Positions 34,578 through 47,300 of a stretch of 64,000 nucleotides of DNA are shown here, one piece after another. The notes beneath the pieces were generated by a model. It was not told the origin of the DNA. It searched no databases and was given only the letters and a program-made list of their open reading frames with translations. Numbering within the stretch: the stretch's first letter is position 1; each line of letters begins with the position of its first letter. The stretch is from positions 2,294,001 to 2,358,000 of the forward strand of contig NC_065872.1 of assembly GCF_933775445.1 (NCBI RefSeq), written 5' to 3'. Both the position numbers and the translations under genes were made by a program. Source of the stretch: Argentina anserina. Taxonomy: Eukaryota > Streptophyta > Magnoliopsida > Rosales > Rosaceae.

Positions 34578-35480
34578 ATGGGTTCTAGAACAAAAGAAAG
34601 TTTTGAGGCCAATGATGTTCAGAAGTTTGAAGTATCTGTCAAGAATTCTGAAAGTAGTTCATTTTGGGGGGGGGGCAAACTCAATGGAACCAATTTCCGT
34701 AAATTGAAAAGAATTATGACAGCTCATCTCAGAGGAATGCACAAGATGAGGCATGTAACTGAGGTAACTAAAGCCCCTAGTGAAGATGATGATGATGCAT
34801 ACACTAAATGGGAAGATGATGATGGTCTTGTAATGTCTATATTATACAAAGTTATGAATGAGGATATAGTTGACTTGGTGTGGAGGCATGTGACACTGCG
34901 CATGCAATATGGAAGACTTTAGAAGACCTCTATACTAATGAATCTGATTTCATACAGGTTCATGAGTTAATATGCACCGCTTCAGCAATACAACAGAATG
35001 GGTAACCGGTGGCACAATATTTCACCAAGCTTAAGAATATTTGGGCTGAGATTGATGTGAAACGTCCTTGCAAGATCAAGAATTAGGAGGATATTCCGAT
35101 ATTGTTTGGTACTAAAAGAAAAAGGAGCTTGAACAAGTTCACCATTTCTTGAGAGGTCTTGATGCAAAGCATAACAGTGCTAAAGGAGAGCTGCTCAGAA
35201 TGATAGAACCCCCTAGCCTAACCACAACTTTCACATATATCCGTAAGGATGAGTCTCAACAAGAAAGCCTTAATTAGACACAAGTTGAAGTTTCTAGCCT
35301 TACTGTTCAGGCAAGATCTCTAGCACCACTCCTTCAGCAATCAAATTCAGTTCCACTTCATAAGCAAGGACTATCACCAGGCTTTAGGAATCAGCCCCGT
35401 CCTCCTTGCTCTTATTGCAATAATACTGGCCATGCTTGTGAGACTTGTTGGAAGTTGTATCCGCATCTTAGGCCTAAAAG
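34578..35480 (+). pseudogene. copia 2 gag with zinc knuckle
   Basis: It begins MGSRTKESFEANDVQKFEVS. The frame runs past a G9 run to about 34922, after which pieces continue with stops and frameshifts (QYFTKLKNIWAEID). A zinc knuckle is readable near 35400-35455: CSYCNNTGHACETC. No intact product is possible. Confidence 0.75.
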
Positions 35481-35589
35481 GCCTAATTATCATCATAAGG
35501 AAAATGCAGCCATTCAGTTGGTCAAAGAACCAAATATCTATGGTATGGTCGGACATAATCATCATACAGCCAGAGGAACAACACCCACA

Positions 35590-35787
35590 ACATCAATAAC
35601 TGGTTGTGGTAAGATTGGTATGACTTTAAATATTTCTAGTTTTGTTGGTACTGATACATCGATTATCAATTATGATGCTTCAGATCATATAACTTATGAC
35701 AAATCTTATTTTACCCTATTATCCTATTCACCAGTACCCTATGTTACTAATGTTAATGGTGAGGCATTCCCTGTGTTAGGAAAAGGG
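35590..35787 (+). pseudogene. copia 2 protease fragment
   Basis: DTSIINYDASDHITYDKSYF resembles the aspartic protease site (usually DSGASDH). Two residues of the catalytic DSGAS motif are missing. The frame continues NVNGEAFPVLGKG up to the nested insertion. Confidence 0.65.
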
Positions 35788-38086
35788 TGATCGGTTCGAT
35801 TACTCGACATTAATATTAACCATGTAAGCATCGTTAGTAGTATAAAGCAAGAGAGTATCTCTCACAAATCGGGGATCCATCCAGGGCAAAGAATCACAAA
35901 CATTTAACAACGAATTCATAAGAGATATAAAGATTTGATATAGGATCGGATCAAATACTAAACTAATATATACATGTGATCAACCAACCAACACATAAGC
36001 AATCATCAATCAAATAACATAAGAACAAAGGAAACGAAATCTACTCTCATTTAAGTTTATGATGTTGGGTTCATTATACATCCTAGAATCGGTTATGCAG
36101 TTAAGTTCCTCCCAAGGTTCCTAACTCAATGACACTTTAACACATTCGACTTTAGCCTCAGCCTCATTCGAAATCTAACATACTAACCCATCATGCAACC
36201 TCAGTCACATAAAGAAATTAACATATTCAAAGACACAAGTCTAACCGAACCTATGCAATAATTGGTGAAGATGACAAAGAACAAATAATTAATCAACTCC
36301 CAAGTATCAAAATCGTTTATGACTTTGGATTATTACACATGCAACATCAACTTCCGGGTATCAATCACACATAAGTAAGAACACACCGAAAATCCTTTAA
36401 ATAAATAAACAGAAATTCATGGCATAAAAACCTAAAATCATTGAATAAAAATCGAAAACTTAATTCATCATGTCATTCGAAAGTTACAAATATCTCATAG
36501 ACAAGAATAAAAATAATTTTAACAAAATCTAAACATAAATCATCCAAGAACAAGAACATAAAAACCTAAAAACTAAACATGAAAATCATAGACTTACACT
36601 CTATAATTCTCCTCCCAAGTTCCTTACAAAGGTAACACGAAATCTTCAAGAGTATGGTATCCTAGGCTTCTAATCTTTAGACATAAAATATGGTGAAAAG
36701 TGATGAATTCGGATTCTATGGTTCTTGGTAAATGAAAGTGTTTGGGCAGAGCTTTGGCTATACTTGTGTACAAGGTTGATCATTCTTTTATGTGGAAATG
36801 AGGTGCTATATATAGAGGAAAATACTCAAGAGAGGCTGGTCACAAAATCCACAAAGTTGGAACCAAATTGGTTTAGGTTTTCTAGATTTTCTCAATGCGG
36901 CAGAGCTGACATTTGTGTCTTGTTGTCGTCATAACTTTCGCTAGAAACTAGCTATTGAGGTGATTCCAATTGCACTTGAAATTAGACTTCCATAACTTTT
37001 CATCCATATATCATACATTGTCTGAATCATTGTGAGCTGTCCAGGGAAGCCCGTCAAAGTTGGATGACCTGCACTGTCAGAATTCTGATTCTGATAAGGA
37101 TTTGACATTAATTGCATATATTCTTACTCTTTTAATGCTGATTTGTTTTGCATGAATTTCCTCCTTTGAATTAGGGAGGCATAAAGAATTTCAATTGTTG
37201 CAGCTTTGTTTGATTTTTTTTACATCTTCTCATTTATTTGTTGCATGATTTCTTTGACTTTCTTACATCTTCTCATTTATTTGCTACATGACTTATTTGA
37301 CATTCTTTGGTGTAAGAATTTATGGTGATTCTGATATAAATTAGTGCCTCTATATATATGAGAAACAAGGTCTCAACTTTCCCTCACAGCCCTTGGATTA
37401 AAAGCAAATCAATGGCTGAGATAATTCTGCTGAGCCAACTGGACATCCGAGTAATGATTCGGTCATATATTCCTGTAGGAATAAGATATGGATTCAATTC
37501 TAAATCTTACAAAAACTAGACTCACACAGCTTTATATCCATATATGGTACGTCTTTTAATTCGATCTGAGCTGTTCAGGGGAGCCCGTCAAATTTGGACT
37601 ACGAATCTTGACAGCTTTGTGATTCTTGCATGGATTAGGCTTTTAAGTGCATATCTTATTCTCTTTAATAATTCAGATTTATATGCACGAAAATATCTTC
37701 ATATACACCTTGGAAATCCATCTCCAACTTGGTTTTAGAATCAAACACCCAATAAGAAACCATCAATGCCGCACGATGTCTCCTTATTCCTTGCGCAACT
37801 ACGATTGCTTTCCTTCTCCAACATGGATTTATCTTTCCTAATAAGAATGAGTACGTTAGAAACAAAGAAATAGGAAAGGATGAATCCTACTCGAACAATG
37901 AATCATATCTCAACAAGGATTCTTAACACTTAGCATGATTTCATCATCAATTCACTAATAATCGATATAAGCTCTACCTAGACATTTATTCATACAAAAG
38001 AAACTAAAACATACTAAATAAGAGGTAACATAGAGTAAAAATAGGGCATAAACACATTAAGAACATCACACTTTGTGCTCATATCA
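35788..38086. mobile_element. Solo LTR (2.3 kb) nested in copia 2
   Basis: The block begins TGATCGGTTCGATTACTCG and ends GTGCTCATATCA, so it has TG..CA borders, with a perfect 5-bp duplication AAGGG at 35783-35787 and 38087-38091. It has no ORF of retroelement type, no primer site, and its two ends are not repeats of each other, so it is one LTR rather than a full element. Length suits large Ty3/gypsy (Athila or Ogre-like) LTRs; read on the minus strand it starts TGATATGAGCACAAAGTGTG. Internal diverged duplications occur (about 37030-37140 against 37565-37690, and a 43-bp pair near 37223-37295). The host element's frame continues across the insertion site. Confidence 0.85.
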
Positions 38087-38091
38087 AAGGG

Positions 38092-39200
38092 TTAGTTCGT
38101 ATTACTCTCACAATAGAACTTCATAATGTGCTATATGTACTCGCTTTATCTCATCATTTGATATATGTCCCACAACTAAATACAAAAGCTAAATGCTCTG
38201 TGACATTTTCTCTCATGTGTGTGATACTTCATAATCTTCTCACCAGGGAGTTAATTGGTCAGTGATATCTGAGGGGCAGGTTGTTCCATCTGGATCAGAC
38301 ATACGCAGGGGAGAAACCAGGAGCATAGTCCTGGACCGAGTTAATCTCCACTTCTGATAAGCTAAGTGAAGTTTGGTTATGGCACCGTCGCTTAGGGCAT
38401 CTATCTTTTAGTGTTATGAAAAAATTATGCCTACTTTGTTTATTTGTGTGGATGAGTCAACTTTACGTTGTGAAACATGTGTTTTGGGCAAGAGTCATTG
38501 AGCAACTTATTCTCCTAATATTTCTAATAAAAGCGTTATTCCTTTTGAATTAATTAATTCTGATGTTTGGGGACTTCAAAAGAACCTACTATGTAATGTA
38601 TGAGGTACTATGTGTCATTTATTGATGATTGCACACGTCTTTCATGGATTGTTCTTCTTAAAATCAAGGGTGAGGTTTTTCCAGCTTTTCACGCCTTTTA
38701 TACCAATGTCCAAACACATTACCATGCCAAATTAAAGTTCTTCATTCTAACAATGGGGGGGGGATATATGAACCGTGTCTTTCATGAGTTATTTTAAACA
38801 CATGAGATTGTTCATCAAATAACGTGTCCTTACACACCTGAGCAGAACGGGGTATCCGAAAGGAAAAATCGTCATTTACTTGATATGACTCGTTGTCTTC
38901 TCTTTAGTGCCCACATGCCTAAATTTCTTTTAGGTGATGCTGTCATAACCTCTACCCATCTCATCAATCGTCTTCCATCTAGTGTCCTCCAGGAAAAAGT
39001 TCCATATGAGGTGCTTGCATCTCATGTCTGCTTACCTCATTTCATAATCTCTATGCTCGTGTTTTTAGTTATGTTGTGTTTGTCCATATTCCAAAAAGTC
39101 TGAGGTCAAAGTTGGATGTCCGGGCACTTAAATGTGTGTTTGTTGGTTATGGAGAACATCAGAAAAAGGCACAGGTGCTATCATCCACATACTAGGAAAT
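38092..39200 (+). pseudogene. copia 2 integrase region
   Basis: The GAG-pre-integrase part shows LHNVLYV and LWHRRLGHLS. The core has YYVSFIDDCTRLSWIVLLK (first Asp). The second catalytic motif is damaged: ILTMGGGYMN where LxSDNGGEYxN is expected, next to a G8 run at 38756-38763. The third motif survives as EQNGVSERKNRHLLDMTR. There are several stops and frameshifts. Confidence 0.8.
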
Positions 39201-39619
39201 ACTATGTCACTATGGATGTTACTTTTTTTTAGGACATGAGTTATTTTACCTCTTCTGATACTGCTCTTCAGGGGGAGCATTCATATTTTGAAGAGTTGTA
39301 TCATGAAGAGGCTAAGATAGGTTCAGTTGAGATCAATGATGCATTAGCTCCGAAGACACCACCAGATGATTATGGTATAGTTGCTCCAGAGACTCAGGTA
39401 CCGAAGCTGACAACGCAACTGCCCCTCCTGCCTCCCATGCTGTTACTTTTATCCATCACCCATGTTTCCCTAGTACAGAAGATCACTCATATGAGGTTAG
39501 TCACTCTATTAGAGTTAATACTAGTGAGGCTAATAGTAGACAATATACTTTACCAAATAGGTCTACTCGAGGTCTACCATCAAAAAAGTATGAACCTACC
39601 CATCATGCCAAAGCTAAGT

Positions 39620-40440
39620 ATCATGTGGCTAATTTTGTGTCTACCAAAAGATCGTCTGAGTCATATGAATCATTTGTAAATCAAATATCTGTTGTATCTG
39701 TACCTAACAAAGTGCATGATACATTGGGAGACCAAAAATGGAGGAAAACAGTGGAGGAACATATGGAAGCATTACAAAAGAACAATACTTGGGAGCTTGT
39801 ATCTCTACCACTTGGAAAGAAGGCTGTGTGATGTCGCTGGGTGTTTACAGTGAAGCATAATTCAGATGGATCAGTAAGTCGGTACAAAACACGCCTAGTA
39901 GCGAATGGAGTCACACAAACATATGACATAGACTATTATGAGATATTTGCACATGTTGCAAAGATGAACACTATCCAGGTATTGCTTTCTTTTGCTGCTA
40001 ACTTAAACTGGCCACTTAGACATTTTGATGTCAAGAATACATTTCTTCATAGAGAACTTACAGAGGAAGTGTATATGGATATTCCGCCAAGATATGTATC
40101 TAGTTCTCCAAGTAACTTCATATTCAGATTGAGAAAATCTTTGTATGGTCTTAACCAATCACCTCGTGCTTGGTTTAGAATGTTTTCACAATTCATGAGG
40201 AAGATTGGCTACAAACAGAGTAATTCGAACCACACATTGTTTTTCAAACACCAACAAGGGAATGTAACAACCCTAATTATATATGTTGATGATATGGTAG
40301 TTACTGGTAATGATACTATTGAGATGGATAGGTTACAGAAGCAGCTAGCCACATAGTTTGATATGAAAGATCTTGGTACACTCAAGTACTTCTTGGGCAT
40401 TGAGGTAGCCAGGGGGAGTGAGAGTATCTATCTGTGTTAG
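39620..40440 (+). pseudogene. copia 2 reverse transcriptase
   Basis: From WRKTVEEHMEALQKNNTWEL through a premature TGA at about 39829 to VFTVKHNSDGSVSRYKTRLV, NWPLRHFDVKNTFLHRELTE, FRLRKSLYGLNQSPRAW and an intact catalytic box IIYVDDMVVTGND. Further stops lie at about 40354 and 40437. Confidence 0.87.
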
Positions 40441-41215
40441 TGGAAGTACATCCTTGATCTACTAACAGAGACATGTATGTTGGATTGTACACCTGTTGAC
40501 ACCCCTATCAAGCAAAATCATCGTTTAGCAGAATATTCAGATCAAGTTCTTACCGATCGAGCTCGTTATCAAAGATTAGTTGGGCGCTTGATATACTTGA
40601 CTCATACCAGACCAGACGTTGCATATGCAGTAAGTGTAGCAAGCCAGTTCATGCATAATCCGAGTGAGGATCACATGAATGTTGTTGTGAGAATTTTAAG
40701 TCACTTGAAATCAGCTCCAGGAAGAGGAGTGATGTTTTCTAAACACAATAATGTTTTTGAAGTTTGTGGCTTCACATATGCAGATTTAGTGGAAGTATCA
40801 CAAGCAGAAGATCGACATCATGTTACTTTACATTTTCGGGATGTAATTTGGTTACATGGAAAAGCAAGAAATAAAAGGTGGTGGCACGGTCTAGTGCGGA
40901 AGCTGAGTACAGAGGTATGGCTCATGGTCTGTGTTAGTTACTGTGGCTGAGAAACATGTTATGTGATTGAAGTGTCAAACCAAAAACTACCATGAAATTG
41001 TACTGTGACAACCAGGCAGCAATTGATATCTCACATAATTTGATACAACATGATCGCACTAAACATGTTGAGGTTGATCGTCACTTTATAAAAGAAAAGC
41101 TTGATGCCAATATTATCATTTTGTTCATACAGAAAACCAACTGGCAGATATATTAACTAAAGGTGTTTTGAAAAATGTCTTTTATGACTCGTTTGGCAAG
41201 TTGTGCATGATTGAT
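40441..41215 (+). pseudogene. copia 2 RNase H region
   Basis: DCTPVDTPIKQNHRLAEYSD, YQRLVGRLIYLTHTRPDVAY, AVSVASQFMHNPSEDHMNVV are typical of the connection between polymerase and RNase H. Later pieces (YCDNQAAIDISHN, RTKHVEVDRHFIKEKL) are in other frames. It ends at the tract before the 3' LTR. Confidence 0.82.
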
Positions 41216-41240
41216 GTGTATGCACCAACTTGAGGGAGAG

Positions 41241-41390
41241 TGTTAGCTCAACAACTTCTTGACTTATGGACATATTGTATTTATGTAGTTGTAGTAATTG
41301 ACTTTTGTGTTACATGTTCATATTAGATAGGTCTCCTATAAATGTATGATTTGAACTTGTATGAATCACAATCATCTATTATATCTGATT
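41241..41390 (+). repeat. 3' LTR of copia element 2
   Basis: 150-bp LTR aligning with the 5' LTR over its full length apart from the 28-bp extra start in the latter. Confidence 0.85.
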
Positions 41391-41705
41391 CAAACACAAC
41401 CCATTTCTCCATAATCCAAGCCCTCATTTGCCCTCATTTGTGTCTCACCACAAAATCCACACGTACTGAAGCAAATCTCGTGTTGGATTTGAAAACACTA
41501 CATCCAATTTTCTGGGTTTTCTATGTTTGATTTGAGAACAATAAATAGAGTTTGTTGGTTTCGTGTGCTCTTCACAACTTTAACATTTGACAAATAAGTG
41601 CAATTCAAATTAATTAGTATTTTGGTTATGGATTTCAGTTTTTTTAAACCATAGGTTTTGTGTTCTTGAAATCTAGCAATACTAAGAGAGAGAAAACATT
41701 ATTAA

Positions 41706-42485
41706 TGACATGTTTACTAATGTGGAATGAAATTGAGAATAGATGAATTGGTTACGGAATAAGAGAATTTTGTCGTTACTAATACTTAAGAGAATTAGAA
41801 TGAATGTGTGTCTCATCTCTTCATTAGGAATCAATTCCTACAAAAAAACCCCTAACTTGATACCCAAGGAGGGAGATTGGTATTAGAATCAATTCCTCCA
41901 TCAGTTTAGGTATCAATTTTTGTTACTAAACTACTCTAATTTAATTAAGAATATTTCCGAATTATCCAACCCAAATTGAGAATATATATATATAATAGTA
42001 TTGTTAAAACAGAAAAATAAATAATCACATATATTCTACGGAAATACTTAAGGTTAGTTATTCTCTTTCTCTAATAATATTCTCTATTTTTTTCTTTTAT
42101 TTACATAATTTATTATCGATAAGTGAAATTTAGTTGTAATCTAATTTGTCTTATTGGGTGTTAAATGAAAAGAAAATTGGTGTAGTGATACTTGTATGTT
42201 GTTTTGATGGTAAAAATTGGTATAGCACAATAACACTATTGATAAGTATAGGAAGTAAGTGACTTCATAGATATATAAGGGAATTTCAGTAATTAAATTA
42301 ATTTTAATTCTGATTCCGATGGTAAGTAAACAATATCAATCGTAATTGGTATTGTTTATGTTCTAATTCCATGGTTTAAGTAAATAGTTCAATAGAAATA
42401 AAATTTCCACATCCAAATCAATTATGTTCCAATTTCTAATGAATTTTATTTCTAATAGTTCCATTCCAAATTAGTAAAGGTGTCA
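41706..42485. mobile_element. PIF/Harbinger-like MITE (780 bp)
   Basis: The ends TGACATGTTTACTAATGTGG and, inverted, TGACACCTTTACTAATTTGG match at most positions and continue with GAATG. They are flanked by TAA on both sides (41703-41705, 42486-42488). A 3-bp TAA/TTA duplication fits PIF/Harbinger. No coding sequence is seen in its AT-rich interior. Confidence 0.65.
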
Positions 42486-43149
42486 TAAGAGATAGAATTA
42501 AGAAGATAGAGATCTATGAAAGGAGAGAAAGAAGAAAGAGATGGGCTTTCCAGCTTTTTTGTTTTTGGTTTTAATAGCAATCTCTGAAAGTACCTACAAA
42601 GACCGGCAACATAGCAATCTAACACACTAGAGAGTCAAAGATCGAAGAAAAGAGAAGAAGATTGAGAGAAATCTGGGTGAGAGAATATAATTGAATAATT
42701 GATGATAAATAAGAAGGGGGATGAGATGTGAAATTGACAGATGCGGTGGTGGTGATGAAAGTTTGTTTATTTATTTTGGGTTTGTTTTGTGTTTCGTCGG
42801 TCTATTTCTATTGTTATACCCATGTGGATTTATGACACACCTGTCAATAGTGGAGTAACCGGTCGCATGAGACACGTAATGCGGTTACCGCACGCAAGAT
42901 TTTCTCTTTTTTTCCCTGTTAATTTATCCTTTTCCTGCCGTCTCACGCATGGAGAAGATCAGCACCAAGATATCGAAAGAGCAGATCGATGAAGAAGCTT
43001 TTCTGTCTGCATTAGCATGCATATAATTGATTGATTAGCACAATAATATATGCGTAGTAATCTCTATCAGATCTGATAGTAAATTGATTGTTGTGTACGA
43101 AAATTGATTAAAAATAATATAGTGAATGTTGTGTCGTGAATTCAAAAAG

Positions 43150-43652
43150 AAATTGTCCATGACTGTAATATGTTACACTACCGAATACAATATTGAAACC
43201 ATAACAGACCATAGCAGGAGACAAAGGGTCTCCAATCAAGTCCACCATTTGGAAGATGATTGTAAACAAAGTCGAGCTCTGTGGGTGTTGCTACTAAACC
43301 ATCAACATCATCATTTGTGATTCTCGTGGAGAAACAGGTCAAGATCCAAAGAGTACAGTCGATGATGTTCCGGGTCATGACAAGTAAACAAGAGGCGACG
43401 TCTGCCCTTGGAATAGTTTGCGATGAAATCAGGATTAGAAATTAAGGACAGCCATGGCTTTGATACACACCTGAACCGGCACAAAGACTCCACTGGTAGC
43501 CTTGACAAAATGTCATGCGTGATCTCCCGTGGAAGGTAGACGAATTGGTCGCGGACTTCGATCTTCCTCCATCGTCTTTGTTTCCAAATGTTTAAGAATC
43601 GGGTTGATGAATTCGTATATGTTGTTATAAAGCCGTGTACAATTCCCACCAA
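43150..43652 (-). pseudogene. F-box protein fragment (F-box plus start of FBA domain)
   Basis: Minus strand: an F-box motif, [20 protein letters not shown], then [40 protein letters not shown] and [16 protein letters not shown], where the frame is lost at a stop. In the next frame it continues DDVDGLVATPTELDFVYNHL and SCYGLLWFQYCIR, then ends. This is the same family as the fragment at 22417 (compare ATELDFV and SCNSFLMC), with the complementary half preserved. Only the N-terminal part remains, so it is not functional. Confidence 0.78.
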
Positions 43653-44398
43653 AATATAATATTACATCCAAGTACACAAAGGATTCCTAATTAGGACTTG
43701 GGAACATGTCAACTCAATTCTATGCTTTATCCTTGGTAAAACACTGATTTTGGATTCTTGGAGATTTGTAAATTAATCAGAAGCAAACACTAAACCAAAG
43801 CACACTGGAGCATATCAACAAAGGGGTTCGAGTATATATCAAGTAATGAAACCGAAGCTTTGATTAAGGATTCCACCAACGCCAAAACACAATAAACATA
43901 TCATATTAACATACAACTCAATTCCCTTGTAACATTTGTACTCTTATCCATTAGCATACACATTCAATGAGCTCACAACACAATGAAGAGATTGCAAAAT
44001 CATACAACGTAGCAAAGAAGAATCAAGAGGGGTAAGAACTAAGGGAAAGCCCAGGACGCGATTGAACTTGGGGATCACCCAATAGAATGCTGCAAATTAC
44101 CAATAATACCGCCGCTGGCAAATAAAATCCTAGGTTCCCTTTTAAGGCCACTGTAGTCTGTAACCCTTTATGGCTTTATCCCCCCTTTCTACTATATACA
44201 CTATTTTTCCTCTTCTTACAGCAACATATTGTACATGACAATTGATGTCAACCTTTTGACCCAACCCAGGGGGATGATCCAATAGAAAATTAAAATTTCT
44301 CTTAGCAGGCGGCATTGGATAACTTAAAATCTAGCAATGTAACAGCCAAAACTTTCCACCCGGCAATTTGAGAGCAAGAAGATAATTGTTCTTCACAA
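43653..44398. other. Intergenic DNA and ArfGAP 3' UTR
   Basis: The part next to 44398 is presumably the 3' UTR of the minus-strand ArfGAP gene. No other gene is seen. Confidence 0.45.
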
Positions 44399-47300
44399 CT
44401 ATCCAAATGGGTTTCCTCCGGCAGACGGGAAAGGATTTGGGGTAGCAGGTGCTGAAAATCTACCAACCTGCTGCTGATCCATGTTTAATGCACCAAATGC
44501 AGCTCCCTCGGCACCAAAACCTCCAGCTCCATGATACCTATATGTAAAACATGTATGAAAATTGAAGTAATCTTCAAATCAAACAATTGAAGTGTTTTAA
44601 ACAAAAGAAGAACTGACAATACTGATGACGTAGCCCTATTTTTTCCCTAAATGTTATCCATAGTGTACAATTATGGTCGAAATACTTAAAAATGAGCCAA
44701 ACAATTATAGTTACCCTGAAGGTGGCAAGCTACTTGGAATTTGTTGCCCCGCGTAGGCACCTGAGATTTTGAAACCACAATTCAGCACAACTCTAAATTT
44801 TGAAAATGAATGCTTATAATCATTATGCACCACAATGGGGTCATTAGGGTGGGTGAAGAAAAAAAAAATAGATGAAGAATGACGAGCAGATTTATATTAC
44901 TTGGAGGCATTTGTGATGCATATGGTGGTGCTTGGAGAGGCAATCCAGATGAATACGAGGGCCCCCAAGCTGATGAGGGTGTCCCAAGGCTAGATGTACG
45001 CAATAGGCCAGATGGAGGCAGCATATTCGGCAGTGGTCCTTGTGACGGTGACATGGAAGGAAACTACATCAAGGCGAAATACATCACAAAAGGTTAGTAC
45101 TTTGTGCAACAGACGAAAACGAGATAAACAACAGGTAAAATAAATTGTTCTGATGACTTCTTGTTATGGCAAAAACAAGGAATTAAAACTCAATCCAACC
45201 ATCCAATTTATTATGTAGGACCAATTATGTAGTAATAAGTTAGCACCATACCTCGTGTTCAAGTTAACACCATGCCTCATGTGCAGTCCAATTTAATATG
45301 TGAACAGTAGACAGATGCATAAAAGAAACATATAAGAGCAAACCCACTCTGCATATTGCAGATTGACATGAAACTATGGAGGATTGGAGGTTGTGAATCC
45401 GAGACCTACGACAATCTAATTCTGGTACCATGAACTTAACATGATAATTAAACCTTAACACTAGATGTGCAACAATATTAAGTATTCCAGCCACGTTTCA
45501 TTGGGCCAAACTATCTTTCTAGGCAAAATAGAAATTTTGAACTTCCTATTTTTAAATCAATTTCTTTCCCAAACTTTCCCTTTCCAACACAGCAAACTTG
45601 TTCAAAACTGATAGGCTGGCAAGCTTGCACAAAGCCATGACAGTAATATTGTTATTCTTATCTTAAGAATATATTCAACCAATGCCAGAAACTGTGGACG
45701 CAATGACTAGGATACAAATATAAAATGAACAGAAGTTACATACTGTTGAGGCTTGAACTGGAGGAGGTCCACTATTGACATCAAACGGGTTTGCTGACTT
45801 TAATGAATGCTGATAACTGTGCATGGGCTGCAAATAAACATACATTTAAATGCACTGAATATATTTAGGAATTACACATCTGATGCTGTACAATAGAGTC
45901 ATTATAAGCAAGATATTGAAATTACCACTGCAGTGTTGTACGGCATAGCAAACCCCATACCATGAGGAGGACCAGTCTGCCATCCAGGAACTGGTGCAGG
46001 GAAGGATGAATAGTTCATAGCAAAAAGATCCTATAAGCAATTCAGTTTTCTGGTTCAGTATGCAGTTGCACATATATATAAGCTTATCAGACTTGAGGTC
46101 CCTACTGCTTGGACCCTAATTTAATTTTGTTGATACAGTTCCAAATTCAACTATTTCCTTAATTTTGCTAAAGTGTCCAAAACTCTTAATCCACATATTT
46201 GGTGAACATATGTGACGATCTAAATTCGAGCCATATTGAATATCTAAGTGCACGCTAAGGGCAATTTTCCTTTAGAATATTGTCAAGAAAGCCAAATATA
46301 AACAAAATTACCTCAGGAAGTGCACTTCTTCCAACTGATTTTACATTACCAGCTGAATTTTGTGGTGCAACAGTACTAGCATTGTGATTAGATCTTGAAA
46401 CATCTTGTGGTGCTTGTGCAGCTGGCTGACTAGGTTGCCCCGGTGCTGAATTCCATGGCTGCGGAAAATGTATGTTACAATCAAATGATTGCAAATAGTA
46501 ACAAAATGCTAAAATAAATTGACAAGGATCTCGCATAAGCTCACTTGATTGATTGAAGCTCCACCACCTGATGGTACGTATTGTTGAGAGGCAGACTGAA
46601 TACCATTAGAAGGGAATAAGGAAGGTTGCTGGTGCTGCATACTAGGCCATTGCCCAGAACCAGTAACAGCAAAATTACTAGCATTGGCTGGGTATATTTG
46701 AGCCAATCCAGGGGTCGCAACTGGAGCACCAACAGGGGGAAATGTTGACAAGCTCGTAACTGGTGCAACTGCATGAGTAGCAGTGGGCAACATTGTGTGT
46801 CCTGCAGGAGTGATGACTGAATTACCACTGAATGGTGCAGTCATGTTGCCTGCAGCTGTAAAAGCCCCAGTATTATCTGCATTTCCAGGATAACTAGGGA
46901 CAGGTGTTGAAACAGACAACCCTGATAGCAGAGATTCCAAAGAATTTGCACTTGCAGGAGCTTGAGATACTGTAACTTGTGGGGAAACATCAAAAGAAGC
47001 CCAATTATTGTCACTGTGTGAATTTTCTGGCTGTGAATATGATTGATGTATGGAAGTTTGCTGTGCTTGAGGAACTGCTGGAGTTGGAGAAGGTTCAATA
47101 TCAGCGTCAAAATCAATTAAACTTCCAGAAGTCTCCGGTTTCACTTCAACTGGGTTCCCATTGGTGGAACCTAAGTTGCTGGAAGATGCAGTTCTCTGCA
47201 ATTAAAAAAAAAGAATGACAGAGATTACTAGAAAGTACTTTCGAAAAGCTAAAAGAAAATCATATAAATATTGCAAGAAAATACAACAGAAAAGTTTGTG

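Larger units (their letters stand above)
33824..41390 (+). mobile_element. Ty1/copia LTR retrotransposon 2, degenerate (7567 bp)
   Basis: Short LTRs (33824-34001 and 41241-41390) are flanked by the perfect duplication CAAAC (33819-33823 and 41391-41395). A tRNA-iMet primer site, TGGTATCAGAAC, begins directly after the 5' LTR (34002), and a polypurine tract, TTGAGGGAGAG, directly precedes the 3' LTR. The interior has copia order: gag with zinc knuckle, protease, integrase, reverse transcriptase, RNase H, with many stops and frameshifts. A 2.3 kb solo LTR (35788-38086) is inserted in the protease-to-integrase part. It is old and inactive. Confidence 0.93.
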
